From: Azadirachta indica
Taxonomy: Eukaryota; Streptophyta; Magnoliopsida; Sapindales; Meliaceae
Assembly (NCBI GenBank): GCA_022749755.1
Contig: CM040451.1
Coordinates: forward strand, 5,965,871-6,029,870
Direction: 5' to 3'
Length of the DNA stretch: 64,000 bases
Positions 10,634-23,304 of the stretch are shown here, piece after piece. The notes under the pieces are model-generated. The model saw nothing but the letters and a program-made list of their open reading frames with translations, made no database searches and was not told the DNA's origin. The translations under genes and the position numbers were made by a program. The number at the start of each line of letters is the position of its first letter. Position 1 is the stretch's first letter.

Positions 10634-12170
10634 ATGCACGGTAATAATTCCCTAAGCGGAGATCTTGGGGAGAAAATGGATAATATCCTAAGAATAAGGG
10701 AGAACTTGAGACAACTAATTGAAGAACATCAATTACGTACTGAACAAGAAAAAGAAATTGTTAAGGAAACAGCAAGCATGGAGCCCAAAACAACGGAAGA
10801 AGCTGAAAGACAAAGGATGATGAAGGAGTATGCAAGGCTGATCGTTAGCACTTCTACATCTTGCGTAGAATTGGAGGATGCTGCACGGAATTATGAAATA
10901 AAAAACATACATTATTTCATGTTGCCTTTTTTTTATCGAATTCCTAACAAAGACCTTTTGATTTTCATTAGGGACTTTTATGTGACAGTGCAAACTTTTC
11001 CTTTACAAGAATTAATCGAGGATCAACTTAGAATGAGGTGTTGTCCCTATACGCTAAAAGATAGAGCTAAAGGTTGGTTGATGACTCTTCCACCAAGATC
11101 TTTAACTACATGGGAAGCTGTTTACAACAAATTCAAGGGAAAATTCTGCTCTCACCAAAAGACCACTGAGTTAAGAATTAAAATTACTACCTTTTCTTAA
11201 ATGGAGGGAGAGCCTTTCCATGAAGCATGGGATAGATTCAAGATGCTTTTTATCCAATGTCTTCACCATTATGTTCCGTTGCAGCTACAAAACCAATTTT
11301 TCTATGATAGATTGACATAACAATGTCAATACATGGTTAATAATGCCACTAGTGGAGTCGTGAGAGAAAAGATCGCAGAAGAGACATATGAACTATATGA
11401 AATGTTGGGTGCTAATTCGCAGCAAAAAAGTGCAAGAGGAAGGAGAGTTGGGGTTCATGATTTAAGGTCCAACAATGAAATGGCAATACAACTTGCTAAA
11501 TTGACTAAGAAGTCAAACTCCTTACGACCAATAACTAGCCAACTCATAAGGTATGTGGAATTTGTGGTATTTATGGGCATAATGCTAACACTTGTTCCTT
11601 GTCTTGTGATTCTTACATAGGTGGTGAACAAGAACAAGCTAATTTGATCGAGTCTTACCAACTTAACCCAAGACATGATCCTTTTGCAAACACATATAAC
11701 CCAGGTTGGAGAAATCATCCAAATTTCTCTTGGAAGACTAATAATAATCCAACATATGCGTAAAACTCAAGGCCAATTCAACATCAAATCCAAGCCGTGC
11801 CACCTGAACAATCTAGAAGACCAACATTAGAGGAGAGCTTGAACACCTTCATTCAAGTTAGTAAAGAAAACCATGAGAGACATAGTCAAAGGTTGGATTC
11901 CTTAGAAGCATCTATGAAGAGAGTAGAAATGCAAGTTAGGCAACTTGTAGAACACATGTAAGGACATCAAAAAGGAAAACTACCTAGCCAACCCGAGCAA
12001 GCAAAAGTTGTTACAGTCTTACAATGTGGTAAAATTATTAACAAATATTTTGATAATGAAAATTTAATGATTTACCACTTGATGCAGAAAATGGGAGCAA
12101 GAAGTTTCCAAAGAAGAACAAGCTAAAGATCCCCAACCTTCTAAGCATTCCGAGAAGAGCAAACAAAAGG
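10634..12170 (+). pseudogene. gag: AthA-1 gag
   Basis: The capsid precursor would start at ATG 10634 (MHGNNSLSGDLGEKM); the upstream open frame lies in the inserted LTR. A retrotransposon-gag domain is recognisable by the 'DRAKGWLMTLPPRSLTTWEA' stretch near 11060-11120. The protein is broken by CAA-to-TAA stops at about 11199 and 11321 and a one-base loss near 11508 (ctaagaag instead of ctaagcaag). In the shifted frame an intact zinc knuckle, CGICGIYGHNANTC (CX2CX4HX4C), is encoded near 11558-11600. The tail with '[14 protein letters not shown]' precedes the solo LTR-E. Confidence 0.85.
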
Positions 12171-12999
12171 TGATACAAATTCCGAGCATATTAAACTCTA
12201 GACCCAATATCTTTACGCATGGAAGCAACCTCTTGGAAAATTAAATCAAATTTACCCAAGTCTGCAATCCAATTTCAACTTGCGAAATAGAACTTTAGAA
12301 TAAAATACTCTCAAAATAATTAGTTTTGATTGTAAGAACTTTGATTCAAGCAAGAATCAAAACAAGAGAAATACTCTCAATTTTTATTTCATTCAAAAAG
12401 TAATGAATGTTTCCATAGGAGCATGTGGCTGAATATATAAAGTTATAAGAAATAAGTAACTCTAAATAGAGTGTTTGGCCACAAGACTAAACTTATTCTA
12501 ATTTAAATTAAAACAAACTGAATTTGGACTTAATAAATAACATTAACAGCCCAAACATATGTTTATAAATAATACTAAGATAGATAATGGACTTGAGCAG
12601 TAACTTAGCTCAAATGGCGCGTGGAATCCGAAACTTTCATCATGATGAAGATTTGATTCGAATTGCAAATAAAAGACTTGAACATACTTGCTTAGCCTTG
12701 AGATATCATTCGAATATAGCTTTATACAAATTTAAGAATTCGAATTCCATAAAAGCTTTAATCTTCAAGTTTTACCTTTTTGTACTTGTGTCAATGTTAC
12801 CAAGCTCTGATTATTGTCTTGAAGTTCAAACTTGATATTTAACTCTTTCTTATACTTCTGAATTGTTGCAAGATCATCCCATAAGTCTTGAATCATCCCA
12901 TTCAATGTTATCTTGAATTTCTTCATTCTTACTCTTGTAACGAGACCACTAGGTAGCTGAATTGGATTATTGCTCTTGTGTGTATTCGTAGTTGCATCA
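12171..12999 (-). mobile_element. Solo LTR-E in AthA-1 gag-pro
   Basis: An 829-bp copy of the CRM-like LTR-E, reverse orientation: plus strand starts TGATACAAATTCCGAG and ends GTAGTTGCATCA. The flanks aaagg (12166-12170) and gaagg (13000-13004) fit a 5-bp target duplication with one mismatch. There is no internal sequence. Confidence 0.9.
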
Positions 13000-13904
13000 G
13001 AAGGATTTAGCTTCTACTTCATCGCTCCATAAGGGAATCGAGCCTTATAGGCCTCTAATTCTTTATCCACACTGTTTAAGAGAAAATAAGCAAGATAGAC
13101 AATTTTATGAGATTTTTGAGATGCTTTCTAAGGTTGATATTAACTTACCTCTTTTGGATGTTATTAGGAATATACTATCATATGCAAAATTTTTCAAGGA
13201 ACTCAACACCAAAAAGAGAAGATATGAGAAGACTGAGAAAGTCATTGTCTCAAAAGTTGCTAGTGCAGTGTTTCAACAAAATTTGCCTCCAAAATTAAAA
13301 GATCCTAGAAATTTCAACATAAACATAACTACGGGGGACAAGAAGATAGCTAAAGCCGTGCTAGACCTAGAAGCAAGTATTAATCTAATGCCATACTCCA
13401 TATACTTGCAACTAGGTTTAGGGAAGTTTAAGCCTACAACTATGACCTGTCAACTTGCAGATAGGTCAGTTAAATATCCAAAGGGAACAATTGAGGATTT
13501 GTTGGTGCAAGTAGACAAGCTCATTGTACCAATGGACTTTGTGGTTTTGGAGATGAAAGGAACACCCTCAAAGGACAAAGAGCATACAATTCTTCTTGGT
13601 AGACCATTCATAGCAACAACCAAGACAATTATTGATGTTCAAAATAGGAGACTATCAATGACGGTCTTGGGAGAAACTGTGGAATTTAAAGTGTTTGATT
13701 CTTTATCAATTCCTTCTATTTCTACTAAAGATGAGTGCTCTTTTTATTGATTGTATAAACTCACTTGTTTATATCACTTATTTGCAGGAAGAAATAAATG
13801 ATAAACTTGAAGTTGCACTTGTTGATGAGAGAGTAGAAGAAACACTTGAAGAAAAGACTAAGGGATATCATGAGATGCTAGATAAAGCCAAACCAATTTC
13901 ATAA
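13000..13904 (+). pseudogene. pro: AthA-1 protease region
   Basis: The frame is open from about 12992 to 13750. It covers the gag-protease linker and an aspartic protease fold: the active-site block VLDLEASINLMPYS, LADRSVKYPKG, and the flap-end block ILLGRPF. The family active site is D-L-G-A-S; here Gly is replaced by Glu (DLEAS), which should abolish activity. A frame change near 13745 and a TAA at about 13902 separate it from RT. Confidence 0.85.
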
Positions 13905-14686
13905 AAACCTAGCAAACCCTTAGAGCTACCAAAATCCTTACCAAGGGCAGAAATCACTTCACCTAAAATTGAAATTAAAAAATTGCCTAAACATCTTAAA
14001 TACATATTTTTAGGAGAGGGGGATACATACCCTATAATTATTTCATGTACTTTGACCCAAACCCAAGAAGAGAGAGTTGTAAGAGAGCTTAGTCGACTTA
14101 GGAAAGCTATAGGATTAAGTATAAGTGACATTAAAGGCATTAGTCCTACAATGTGCAGGCATAAAATTATTTTAAAAGATAATGCCAAACCTGCGAGAGA
14201 AGCGCAAAGGAGATTACATCCTAATTTGCAAGAAGTAGTCAAGAAAGAGATTTTAAAACTCTTAAATGCAGGAGTCATCTAGCCAATTTCTGATAGTAAA
14301 TGGGTTAGTCGGGTTCATATTATGTCAAAAAAATCAGGCATTACAGTGGTGAGGAATGAAAATAATGAGTTGGTACTGACTAAAATGACTACCGGGTGGA
14401 GAATGTGCATTGATTATAGAAAGTTGAATTCAGTTACAAAGAAAGATCATTTTTCCACTTCTATTTATTAATATGATGTTGGAAAGATTGGCAGGGCATG
14501 ATTTTTATTGTTTTCTTGATGGTCTTTTAGGTTATTATCAAGTGTCGATTGCACCGAAAGATTAAGAGAAGACAACATTCACTTGCCCATTTGGAATATT
14601 TGCCTTTAGAAGGATGCCATTCGCTTTATGCAATGCTCTTGCAACATTTCAAATATGCATGACGTCAATTTTTTTGGATATGGCGG
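13905..14686 (+). pseudogene. pol: AthA-1 reverse transcriptase, N-terminal part
   Basis: Homology starts at 'LPKHLKYIFLGEGDTYPIII' (about 13982), runs through 'RAINxK'-type fingers (MCIDYRKLNSVTKKDHF near 14404-14450) and ends near the 'NALATFQ' block. A TAG at 14281 and at least one frameshift near 14455 disable it. The YxDD motif and everything downstream were removed or displaced by the CrE-1 insertion. Confidence 0.82.
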
Positions 14687-15527
14687 TGATGCAAATAAGG
14701 ATGTACACAAGAGCAATGATCCAATTCAACTACCTAGTGGTCCCATTACAAGAGCAAGAATGAAGAAATTCAAGAATGCATTGAATGAGATGATTCAAGG
14801 CTTGTAGGATGATCTTTCAACAATTCAGGAGTGCAAGAAAGAGTCAAATATCAAGCTTGGACTTTAAAAAAATAATCAGAGCTTGGTAACATTGACACAA
14901 GTAAAAGAAGGCAAAACTTGAAGATTAAAGCTTTTATGGAATTCGAATTCTCAAATCTGTACAAGGGCATATTCGAATGATGTCTCAAGGCTAAGCAAGC
15001 ATGTTCAAGTCTTTTATTTGCAATTTGAATCAAATCTTCATCATGATGAAAGTTTCGGATTCTATGCGTCATTTGGGCTAAGTTGCTGGTCAAGCCCATT
15101 ATCTATTTTAGTATTATTTATAAACATATATTATTTAGTTTGTTATGTGTTTGGGCTGTTAATGTTAATTATTAAGCGCAAATTCAGTTTGTTTTAATTT
15201 AAATTAAAATAAGTATAGTCTTCTGGCCAAACACTCTATTTAGGGTTACTTATTTCTTGTATCCTTATATATTCAGCCTCATGCTCCCATGGAAAGATCA
15301 TTAATCTTTGAATGAAATAGAGAGTGTTTCTCTTGTTTTGATTCTTACTTGAATCAAGATTCTTATAATCAAAACTAATTACGTTGAGGGTATTTTATTC
15401 TAAGGTTCTATTTTACAAGTTGAAATTAGGTTGCAGACCTGAGTAAATTTGATTTAGCTTTGCAAGAGGTTGCTTCCATGCATAAAGATATTAGGTCTCA
15501 AGTTTAATATACTCGGGGTTCGTATCA
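14687..15527 (+). repeat. 5' LTR of CrE-1
   Basis: 841 bp, from TGATGCAAATAAGGATG to GGGGTTCGTATCA. The first ~230 bp would encode the C-terminal pol tail in a 3' LTR ([17 protein letters not shown] near 14750-14800). A TATATATTC box is near 15268. Confidence 0.92.
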
Positions 15528-15530
15528 GTT

Positions 15531-15544
15531 TAGTATCAAGGCTA
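15531..15544 (+). other. Decayed initiator-Met primer-binding site of CrE-1
   Basis: TAGTATCAAGGCTA stands where CrE-2 has TGGTATCAGAGCTA, three bases after the LTR. It is interrupted at its end by AthA-2. Confidence 0.75.
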
Positions 15545-16926
15545 TGATAAATCAATGTTTGTCTTGGTATTTTGTTATGTTTATGTCATTTATTCATGTA
15601 TTTTATCTTAAAATTTTATTGCTTTGACTTTCTTTTTGTTACTTGTAGGAATTGTTGTAGAAAGCTCAAAAACAAACCCAAGATGCTGGAAGACCTGTGT
15701 TTGCTGAAAATAGTCCGTATTTTCTAGGATAACTTTGTCCTCAATACTTGTATTTGGGTGATACAAAATAATTTGAAAACTAGACATAATGATTTACAAC
15801 CGTACATTTAAAAGAGAAAGTAAATGTTGAAGTTTTAAGGATTAAAATTCCAGCTGGAAATAAGACAACTGGAAGACAAAATTTCCTTGACATTTGGGAG
15901 TGAATTTTTAATAAATTGTTGACAAAATGAGTAAAAGGGATGACTTTGGAGATGCTGCTGAGGAGAGAACGAATTGGGGAAGGATTTGATGAAAAAGAGG
16001 GTTTTCTAAAGGGTGAATTTTCCATTGGAGGGGGAGGATTGCTGGATTGAAGAGGAGGATATGTCTGCTAGGCAGAATCATCATCTTCTTCAAAACTTGG
16101 TGGTGAACCTTCTAAAAGGGAAGCTTTCCTTAAGTTTATTTATTTTCTCTTATATGTTTAGAACTTTTGTAATTAGATTCATATATTTGAATTTAAAAAT
16201 GGAAGTGTAAACATATTTTGGGAATTTGGTTTTGCTATTAAAATGGTATTGAATATTTTATGAAATATGATTAATTAGAAGGTTGAGATTATTTCTTGTT
16301 CATTGATCTGTATAATTTTAATTATTTGTTATGAATTTGCTATCTATTATTTGTTATTGAAATTAATTTGAGAATTAAGGTGTTAGAAACATCATCTTAC
16401 CTTAATTAAGCTCTTTTGAACAAGTATTTAAATTTAATCTATTTAGTTGGTTTGATTTAAATGGTTAAATGATTTCCTTATAACAATACAATTAATTAAG
16501 TAAAAACCTCATATCAAGGATATATTTAATTAATTGTAAGTGAGAATTACCATGATCATTGGAATTCTCTAGCTTTAGTGGAAAAACCAATAATCTAAAA
16601 TATATAATGGTTATTTAATTCACCTTATATTTCAATACCAGATTAGATAATTAGCTAAACTCCATCTAATTTAATTGAATTCAACAGAATTTTATAGGTT
16701 TTAAGTTCTTGTAATTTATCTATTTAATCACTTCAATTGAAAAAATTTGAAATTGTCATTTGATTGCATTAAAGTATTTACGATTTTATATTTGCTTAAA
16801 TTAGTAATTAACAAGAAACAATAAGAATTTAAACCATTCAAATTCTGCGAGAGATCGACCTCGGGTGAACTTATCGTTAGCTATTAATGATTCCTGCACT
16901 TACGAGCATTTAAAATTTGTACATCA
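15545..16926 (+). repeat. 5' LTR of AthA-2
   Basis: 1382 bp, TGATAAATCAATG to TTTGTACATCA, directly followed by the leader and primer site. Confidence 0.93.
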
Positions 16927-16932
16927 AGTTTT

Positions 16933-16950
16933 TGGGGCCGTTGCTGAGGA
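16933..16950 (+). other. Primer-binding site of AthA-2 (Asp-tRNA type)
   Basis: TGGGGCCGTTGCTGAGGA begins six bases after the LTR, as in AthA-1. It corresponds to the Athila-type Asp-tRNA primer site with three changes. Confidence 0.82.
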
Positions 16951-17110
16951 ATTAGTATTTAAATTCTATATTTGTTTTCTTTGGTGCTATTTTTTTTGTT
17001 TTTTTTGAGTGTTTCATTTGTTCTGATTTTATTTGTTGTGAGTGTTTCATTTATTGCTATTTTATTTTGTTTCTTTCTAACTTAAAATTTTTTTTTCTTT
17101 TATTAGGTAC

Positions 17111-18471
17111 ATGCACGGTGACAATTCCCTAAGGGGAGATTTTGGGGAGAAAAGGGATAAGATTCTAAGAATAAAGAAGAACTTGAGACAACTAGTTGAA
17201 GAACATCAATTACGTACTGAACAAGAAGAATAAATTCTTGAGAAAATAGCAAGCATGGAGCCCCAAACAACGAAAGTAGCCGAAAGACAAAGGGTGATGA
17301 AGGAGTATGCAAGGCCAATCGTTAGCACTTCTACATCTTGCATACAATTGGAGAATGCTGCACGAAATTATGAGATAAAAAACATACATTATTCCATATT
17401 GCCCTTTTTTTATGGAATTCTTTGATTTTCATTAGAGACTTTATGCGACAGTGCAAACTTTTCCTTTGCAAGGATTAATCGAGGATTAACTTAGGATGAG
17501 GTGTTTTCTCTATATGCTAAAAGATAGAGCTAAAGCTTGGTTGATGACTCTTCCACCAAGATCTTTAACTACATGGGAAGCAGTTTACAACAAATTCATG
17601 GGAAAATTCTACTCTGACCAATAGACTATCGAGTTAAAGACTAAAATTGCTACTTTTTCTCAAATGAAGGGAGAGCCTTTCCATGAAGCATTGGATAGAT
17701 TCAAGATGCTTCTTGTCCAATGTCCTCACCATTATTTTCTGCTGTAGCTACAAAACCAATTTTTTTATGATGGATTGACGCAACAATGTCAATACACGAT
17801 TGATAATGCCACCAGTGGAGCCATGGGAGAAAAGACTGGAGAAGAGACATACGAGTTATATGAGATGTTGGGTGCTAATTCGCAGCAAAAGAGTGCAAGA
17901 GGGAGGAGAGTTGGGGTGCGTGATCTAAGTTCCAACAATGAAATGGCAATGCAACTTGCTGAATTGACTAAGCAAGTCAAACTCCTTACGACCAATAACC
18001 AGCCAACTCATACGGTATGTGGAATTTATGGTATTTATGGGCATAATGCTAACACTTGTTCTTTGTCTTGTGATTCTTACATAGGTGGTGAACAAGAACA
18101 AACTAATTTGATGAAGTCTTACCAACCTAGGCCAAGACATGATCCTTTTGCAAACACATATAACCCAGGCTGGAGAAATCATCCGAATTTCTCTTGAAAG
18201 ACTAATAACAATCCAACATATACTCAAAACTCAAGGCCAATTCAACATCAAATCCAAGCCATACCACCTAAACAACCTAGAAGAGCAACATTGGAGGATA
18301 GCTTGAACACCTTCATTCAAGTCAGTAAAGAAAACCATGAGAGACATAGTCAAAGGTTGGATTCCTTAGAAGCATCTATGAAGAGGGTAGAAATGCAAGT
18401 TGGGCAACTTACAGAACACATGTAAGGACATCAAAAAGGAAAGCTACCTAGCCAACCTGAGCAAGCAAAAG
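17111..18471 (+). pseudogene. gag: AthA-2 gag
   Basis: Gag would start at ATG 17111 (MHGDNSLRGDFGEK). A TAA near 17231, a small deletion and frame loss near 17417-17425 and further stops break the N-terminal half. The C-terminal half is open (17775-18197) and holds a zinc knuckle in which the second cysteine is tyrosine (CGIYGIYGHNANTC), unlike the intact knuckle of AthA-1. The coding homology ends at GCAAAAGT, where AthB begins. About 300 bp of the gag-protease linker present in AthA-1 are missing here. Confidence 0.85.
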
Positions 18472-18985
18472 TGAGTGCCTTGATCACTTATTAGAGCTCT
18501 TGGAATTCCAAACCTGGAGAATATGTTAGACTTGATAAAATCTGTAACAACTTTGGAATCATTAGTCCTGGTAGCTTTAGCTTCTACCCATTTTGAGACA
18601 TAATCAACAGCAAGCAAAATATAAACATAGCTGAAAGATATAGGGAATAGTCCCATGAAATCAATGCCCCAAACATCAAATATTTCGCAAAATAGTATGG
18701 GGTTTTGTGGCATCTTATTCTTTTAAGATATATTACCCGTCTTTTGACAGTGATCGCATGAATCACAAAAAGAGTATGAATCTTGAAATAAAGACGGCCA
18801 ATAAAAACCACATTCTAGCACTTTTCTTACTGTCCTCTTAGCTCCAAAGTGACCTCCACAAGCATAAAAAAGGCAAAAGGTAAGAATAGCAATAATTTCA
18901 TTTTTAGGAACGCACTTTCTTATCACTTGATCTGCACAATGCTTCCATAAGTGGGTTATCCCATACATAGTATTTGGCATTACTC
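18472..18985 (-). pseudogene. pol: AthB integrase, truncated
   Basis: It contains the zinc-binding region (GGHFGAKRTVRKVL, then CDHCQ) around 18745-18860. The catalytic core follows: [11 protein letters not shown] with the first Asp near 18665 and ISDQGTHFC with the second Asp at the break. The glutamate of the DDE triad and the C-terminal domain are absent. Two overlapping frames show a frameshift near 18720. Confidence 0.83.
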
Positions 18986-20656
18986 TTGATCTTATCTCTT
19001 TGAGCCTTGGACAAATCAGGAGGTAACATATTAGTAACCAAATAATTTACAATAGTTGCATACCAAGGTAATGTCACGCTTGCGGAGAACAATTGCTCGT
19101 TAGGGAATGTTTCCTGTAGAGGAAATTCATCCTCCACATGAACTAAACGACTCAAATGATTTGCAATGCAATTTTCTGTACCTTTTTTGTTTTTGATCTC
19201 CAAGTCAAATTCACTCAAGAGAAGTATCCATCTTATTAATCTTGGTTTTGCCTCATTCTTTGTTATCAAATAACGAAGAGCTGCATGATCAGAGTAAACA
19301 ATGACTTTAGTACCAAGCAAGTAAGATCGAAACTTTTTTAAAGCAAAAACAATAGCTAAAAGTTCTTTCTCAATAATATAATAATTTCTCTGGGCATCAT
19401 TCAAAGTCCTTGAAACATAATAAATGGTATGAGATGCTTTTCCAATTCTTTGACCCAAAACAGCGCCTACTGCATAATCACTTGCATCGCACATTATCTG
19501 GAAAGAAACATTCTAGTCAGGGGGTTGGATAACTGGGGTAGAAGTTAACAGTTCTTTTAGCTTATCAAAAGCCTTTTTACATGCCTTATTGAATTCAAAA
19601 GCCACATCCTTATTTTGGAGAAGTCCTTGATGAATTTTCGGTAAAAACCTGCATGTTCAAGAAAACAACGAACTTCTCGCAAACTAGTGGGGTAAGGTAA
19701 AGATTGAAAAATATCAACTTTAGCTTTATCTTCCTCAATTCCCTTAGATGAAATAACATGGCCTAGAACTATACCTTGTTCAGCTATAAAATGACATTTT
19801 TCATAATTTAGCACAAGGTTAGTTTCTATGCATCTTTGAAGAATAAGCGTAAGGTTATGCAAACAATTATCAAAGGAGTCTCCATAAACTGTGAAATCAT
19901 CCATAAACACTTCTATAATATGCTCAATATAATCTGAAAATATGCTAACCATACATCTTAGGAAAGTTGCTAGGGCATTGCAAAGGCCAAAAGGCATACA
20001 ATGATATGTAAAAGTCACGAATGGGCATGTAAAAGTCATCTTTTCTTGATCCTATAGAGCATTTGCAATCTGAAAATACCTAAATAATCATCAAGGAAAC
20101 AATAGTAAGAATGACCAGCCAACCTTTCAAGAATTTGATCAACAAAAGGTAAAGGGAAGTGGTCTTTGCGGGTTACAACATTTAATTTTCTATAATCTAA
20201 ACAAAACCGCCACCCATTCTGAACATGAGTAGGAACTAATTCATCATTTTGATTTTTCATAACAGTTATTTCAGTCTTTTTTGGGACCACTTGAATTGGA
20301 CTAACCCAATTGCTATCCGAAAAAGGATAAATCACTCTAACTTCAAGAAGTTTGATGACTTCTTTCTTCACTACGTCCATCATGGGTGGGTTCAATCTTC
20401 TTTGTGGTTGACGGGAAAGTTTTACTCCCTCTTCAAGTAAGATACGATGCATGCATATAGACGGGCTAATTCCTTTAATATCCACAATTGTCCAACCAAT
20501 AGCTATCTTATGCTCTTTAAGAACCTGCACAAGCTTTTCTTCTTGTAGTGCACTAAGTTTACTAGAGATGATCACAGGTAACGTTCCTCCGTCTCCAAGG
20601 AACACGTACTTGAGGTGACTAGGAAGAGGCTTCAAATATGAAATAGGGGCCTGCAA
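18986..20656 (-). pseudogene. pol: AthB reverse transcriptase and RNase H
   Basis: RT starts at about 20656 (LPSHLKYVFLGDGGTLPVII). It includes FCLDYRKLNVVTRKDHFPLP and the catalytic FMDDF near 19890-19905, a normal Athila variant of YxDD. The finger-palm join is damaged near 20040, where a segment around FLDDYLGIFR is disrupted. RNase H (about 19000-19494) begins [14 protein letters not shown] and keeps the catalytic Asp in [11 protein letters not shown] frame break near 19500-19560 separates RT from RNase H. Confidence 0.85.
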
Positions 20657-20716
20657 AACAGAGGGTAAAGGTCTCTTGTTAGGAATTGGTAACGTAATAT
20701 TAAGACCATTACCTAA

Positions 20717-21772
20717 CTATTGCAACTTCGAAAAATCATTCAATGCTGTGATAGTTTCTCGTAAATCAGTACTTAAGGCCAACTCCTTGTTCTCTTTCTC
20801 AAGATTCTCACTAATGGCAACTTCTAATCTGTCTTTTCCTTCAAGTTCAAAGACTTCTTGTGCTAAAAAATCAATAACATCAATAGAATAAACAGGATTA
20901 TCATCACCAGGATATTTCATGGCATCATAAATGTTAAACTCAACAATTTGACCATCAAATTTTATAGTGAGTGTGCCACTGTGAACATCTGTCTTAGTCT
21001 TGAATGTCTTTAAGAATGGTCTTCCTAACAAAATAAGAGTGGTTTGATCATCATTCTCCATATCAAGCACATAAAAATCAACAAGAAAAATCAAATCATT
21101 AACTTGCACAAGAACATCCTCAACTACACCTTTAGGATAGGCATTAGATCGATCAGCCAATTGAATCACAACACTAGTTTTATTCAAAGGTCCAAGTTTC
21201 AAAGAAACATATATAGAATATGGCATAACATTGATATAAGCTCCTAAATCTAACATGGCCTTCTCAAATCTAGTGTTACCTATAAGGGATAGTAAACATA
21301 CTTGGATCTTTGCACTTTGCAGGGAGTTTTCTTTGAATAGCTGTCGAAACACTCTCTCCCACTCTCAACTTCTCACATCCTTTAAGTTTCTGTTTCCTCT
21401 TAATTGTACATAGTTCTTTCAAGATTGGGGAATATTTACCTCACATCTACGAAAAGTCTCATATAAATCTTTATTTTGCTCATCTTTTCTAAATTTTGCT
21501 AAAGCCTCAGGAAAAGAAGATACTAGTTTATGATCAGAAGGAGGTGGAAACTTACGCTTAGGTTCGTCATTGTCATTGGGTATGTTTCTATCTGCAATGA
21601 CATTCTTCTCCTTTTCTTGCTTCGATGATGTAGGGGATGCCTTTATTGGAGTCTCAACCTCTTTACCACTTCTCAAAACAATTGCATTTGCATTTTTTCT
21701 TGGATTTACAACCATTTGAGAAGGTGACTTCCCAGAACTTTGAGCCTCTAGCCAACTAATTGCAGTTGCCAT
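20717..21772 (-). pseudogene. pro: AthB protease and gag-protease linker
   Basis: The linker (21419-21772) carries the NAIVLRSGKEVE signature seen between gag and protease in this lineage. The protease frame (20717-21352) has the active-site block MLDLGAYINVMPYS, LADRSNAYPKG and LILLGRPF. Unlike AthA-1, the Gly of the active site is kept (DLGA). A frame break near 21352-21419 separates the two parts. Confidence 0.85.
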
Positions 21773-21899
21773 CTAAGCCCATCTAATTGTCCAAACTTTG
21801 AATACTGGCCCTAGCCTCTTGTTGAAATAGTTTCGTCTCCTGTTGAAATTGCAAAGTATTAGTGGAGAGAGACTTGACAATATCTTCTAAAGACATACC

Positions 21900-22941
21900 A
21901 GAATTATAAGTTTGGCCCGGTTGTTGTCTAGGGTGGTATGGTTACTTATATTGCTGGAAATTTGGGCGGTTTTGAGTTACGGGCTGATTTACTTATGGAT
22001 TTCCATAGCTAAGATTGGGGTGATCCCTCCATTCGGGATTATACGTGCCTGCATAGGAATCATACTTCCTTTGCAGTTGTCCAAGAAAATCATCCGCAGC
22101 ATTCACTTGCTGAATGAGCTCGTCTTGAAGAGTTGGGCACATATCAGTTGGATGACCTTCTATTGAACAAATCCCACAAACCTTCACCGTTTGGATATTA
22201 CCTACAGCCATTTGACAAACGAGAGAAGTCAGAATCGCAATTTGTTGTTCAAAGGAGGAAATACTTACTTCATTAACATGCTTTGATGGAGGGTTAAGCC
22301 CAGTGCCAAATTGTTGAGAGTTAGCTGCCATATTTGCAATCAAGTTTCTTGCGGCCTCGTGAGTTTTATCCACCAATGCTCCTCCGTTAGCAGCATCAAT
22401 CATGTTCCTATTAGTGGGTAAAAGGCCCTCATAAAAATACTGAATCAGTAGCTGCTTGCTAATTTGATTGATGGGGGCAACTTACACATAATTTCTTGAA
22501 ACGTTCCCAATATTCATGTAGGGACTCTCCATTGTGCTGCCTTACACCACAAATTTCTTTTCGAATGTTGGCCGCCCTCGAAGCTGGAAAATATTTTTCC
22601 AAAAATAACATTTTCATCTCATTCTATCTGGTAATACTCCCGGAGGATAGATAATAGAGCCAATCCTTAGCTGAGTCCTTCAAAGAAAATGGAAAAGCTC
22701 TTAATTTAATTTGCTCTTCAATCACCCCTGTGGGTTTCAGACTCGTGCATACCACATGAAGCTCCTTTAGATGCTTGTGATGATTTTCACCTGCAAGGCG
22801 ATGAAAAGTGGGTAGGAGATGTATTAGTCCAGATTTTAACTCAAAAGTAGTAGTAGCATCTAAATTAGGGAAAGTTATGCATAAGGGTTGCTGATTCAAA
22901 TTAGGGGCAGCAAGCTCTTTCAAAGTTCGATTTCCAGCCAT
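21900..22941 (-). pseudogene. gag: AthB gag
   Basis: A start is taken at ATG 22941 (MAGNRTLKELAAPNL). The gag domain includes 'LKDSAKDWLYYLSSGSIT'. A frame break lies between 22410 and 22624. The C-terminal frame (21993-22403) contains an intact zinc knuckle, CGICSIEGHPTDMC (CX2CX4HX4C), followed by the conserved NPEWRDHPNLSYG. Gag packages the element RNA; this copy is broken but less decayed than the AthA copies. Confidence 0.85.
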
Positions 22942-22950
22942 GAATTCCTA

Positions 22951-23276
22951 CTCTTCTAAATTAGAATTGCTAGCAAATATGGAATCAAGAGCTAGATTGT
23001 TCTCTTCAGAATTTCTCCAAGCTTCTCTCCTTAACCTGCGCAAAGTTTTCTCTATTTCTCGGTTGTACTACAAATCACCTTGATTAGAAGATCGAGTGAT
23101 AGTCATAAACAATCAAGGAAACTCTAATAAACTACTAAAAAAAAAAAAAAAAACAAATCAGGAAAAATCTATAGTAAAAAAATTATACCCTAAAACACAA
23201 TCAAAGTGATGTTTTCTTCTCTTTTTTTCTTTTTTTTGAATGAAATAAGGATCACAAATAGCATTAACTAGAAAAC
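22951..23276 (-). other. AthB leader
   Basis: Untranslated leader between the primer site and gag. It contains a 20-odd base A-run near 23140 and no gene. Confidence 0.6.
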
Positions 23277-23294
23277 TCCCCGGCAACAGCGCCA
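23277..23294 (-). other. Primer-binding site of AthB (Asp-tRNA type)
   Basis: On the minus strand TGGCGCTGTTGCCGGGGA, one base from the expected Athila primer site, ten bases after the LTR end. Confidence 0.88.
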
Positions 23295-23304
23295 AAATTT
23301 GGTT

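Larger units (their letters stand above)
8316..14686 (+). mobile_element. AthA-1: Athila-type retrotransposon, truncated in RT
   Basis: In order: a family A 5' LTR with an internal deletion, an Asp-tRNA-like primer site, leader, gag, protease and the first part of RT. It is interrupted by a reverse-oriented solo LTR-A (9287-10632) and a solo LTR-E (12171-12999), and ends where the LTR of CrE-1 begins at 14687. The rest of pol and the 3' LTR are not found beyond CrE-1. It is closely related to AthA-2 and helps define where insertions broke that copy. Confidence 0.88.

Noticed and set aside
10733..10993. Minus-strand 86-codon frame within gag
   Set aside because: Shadow of the conserved gag frame on the plus strand; no own start context or conservation.
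14851..15099. Minus-strand 82-codon frame, also found at 12587-12835 (+)
   Set aside because: Both lie in copies of LTR-E; the frame is a repeated antisense shadow, disrupted in CrE-2 LTRs.
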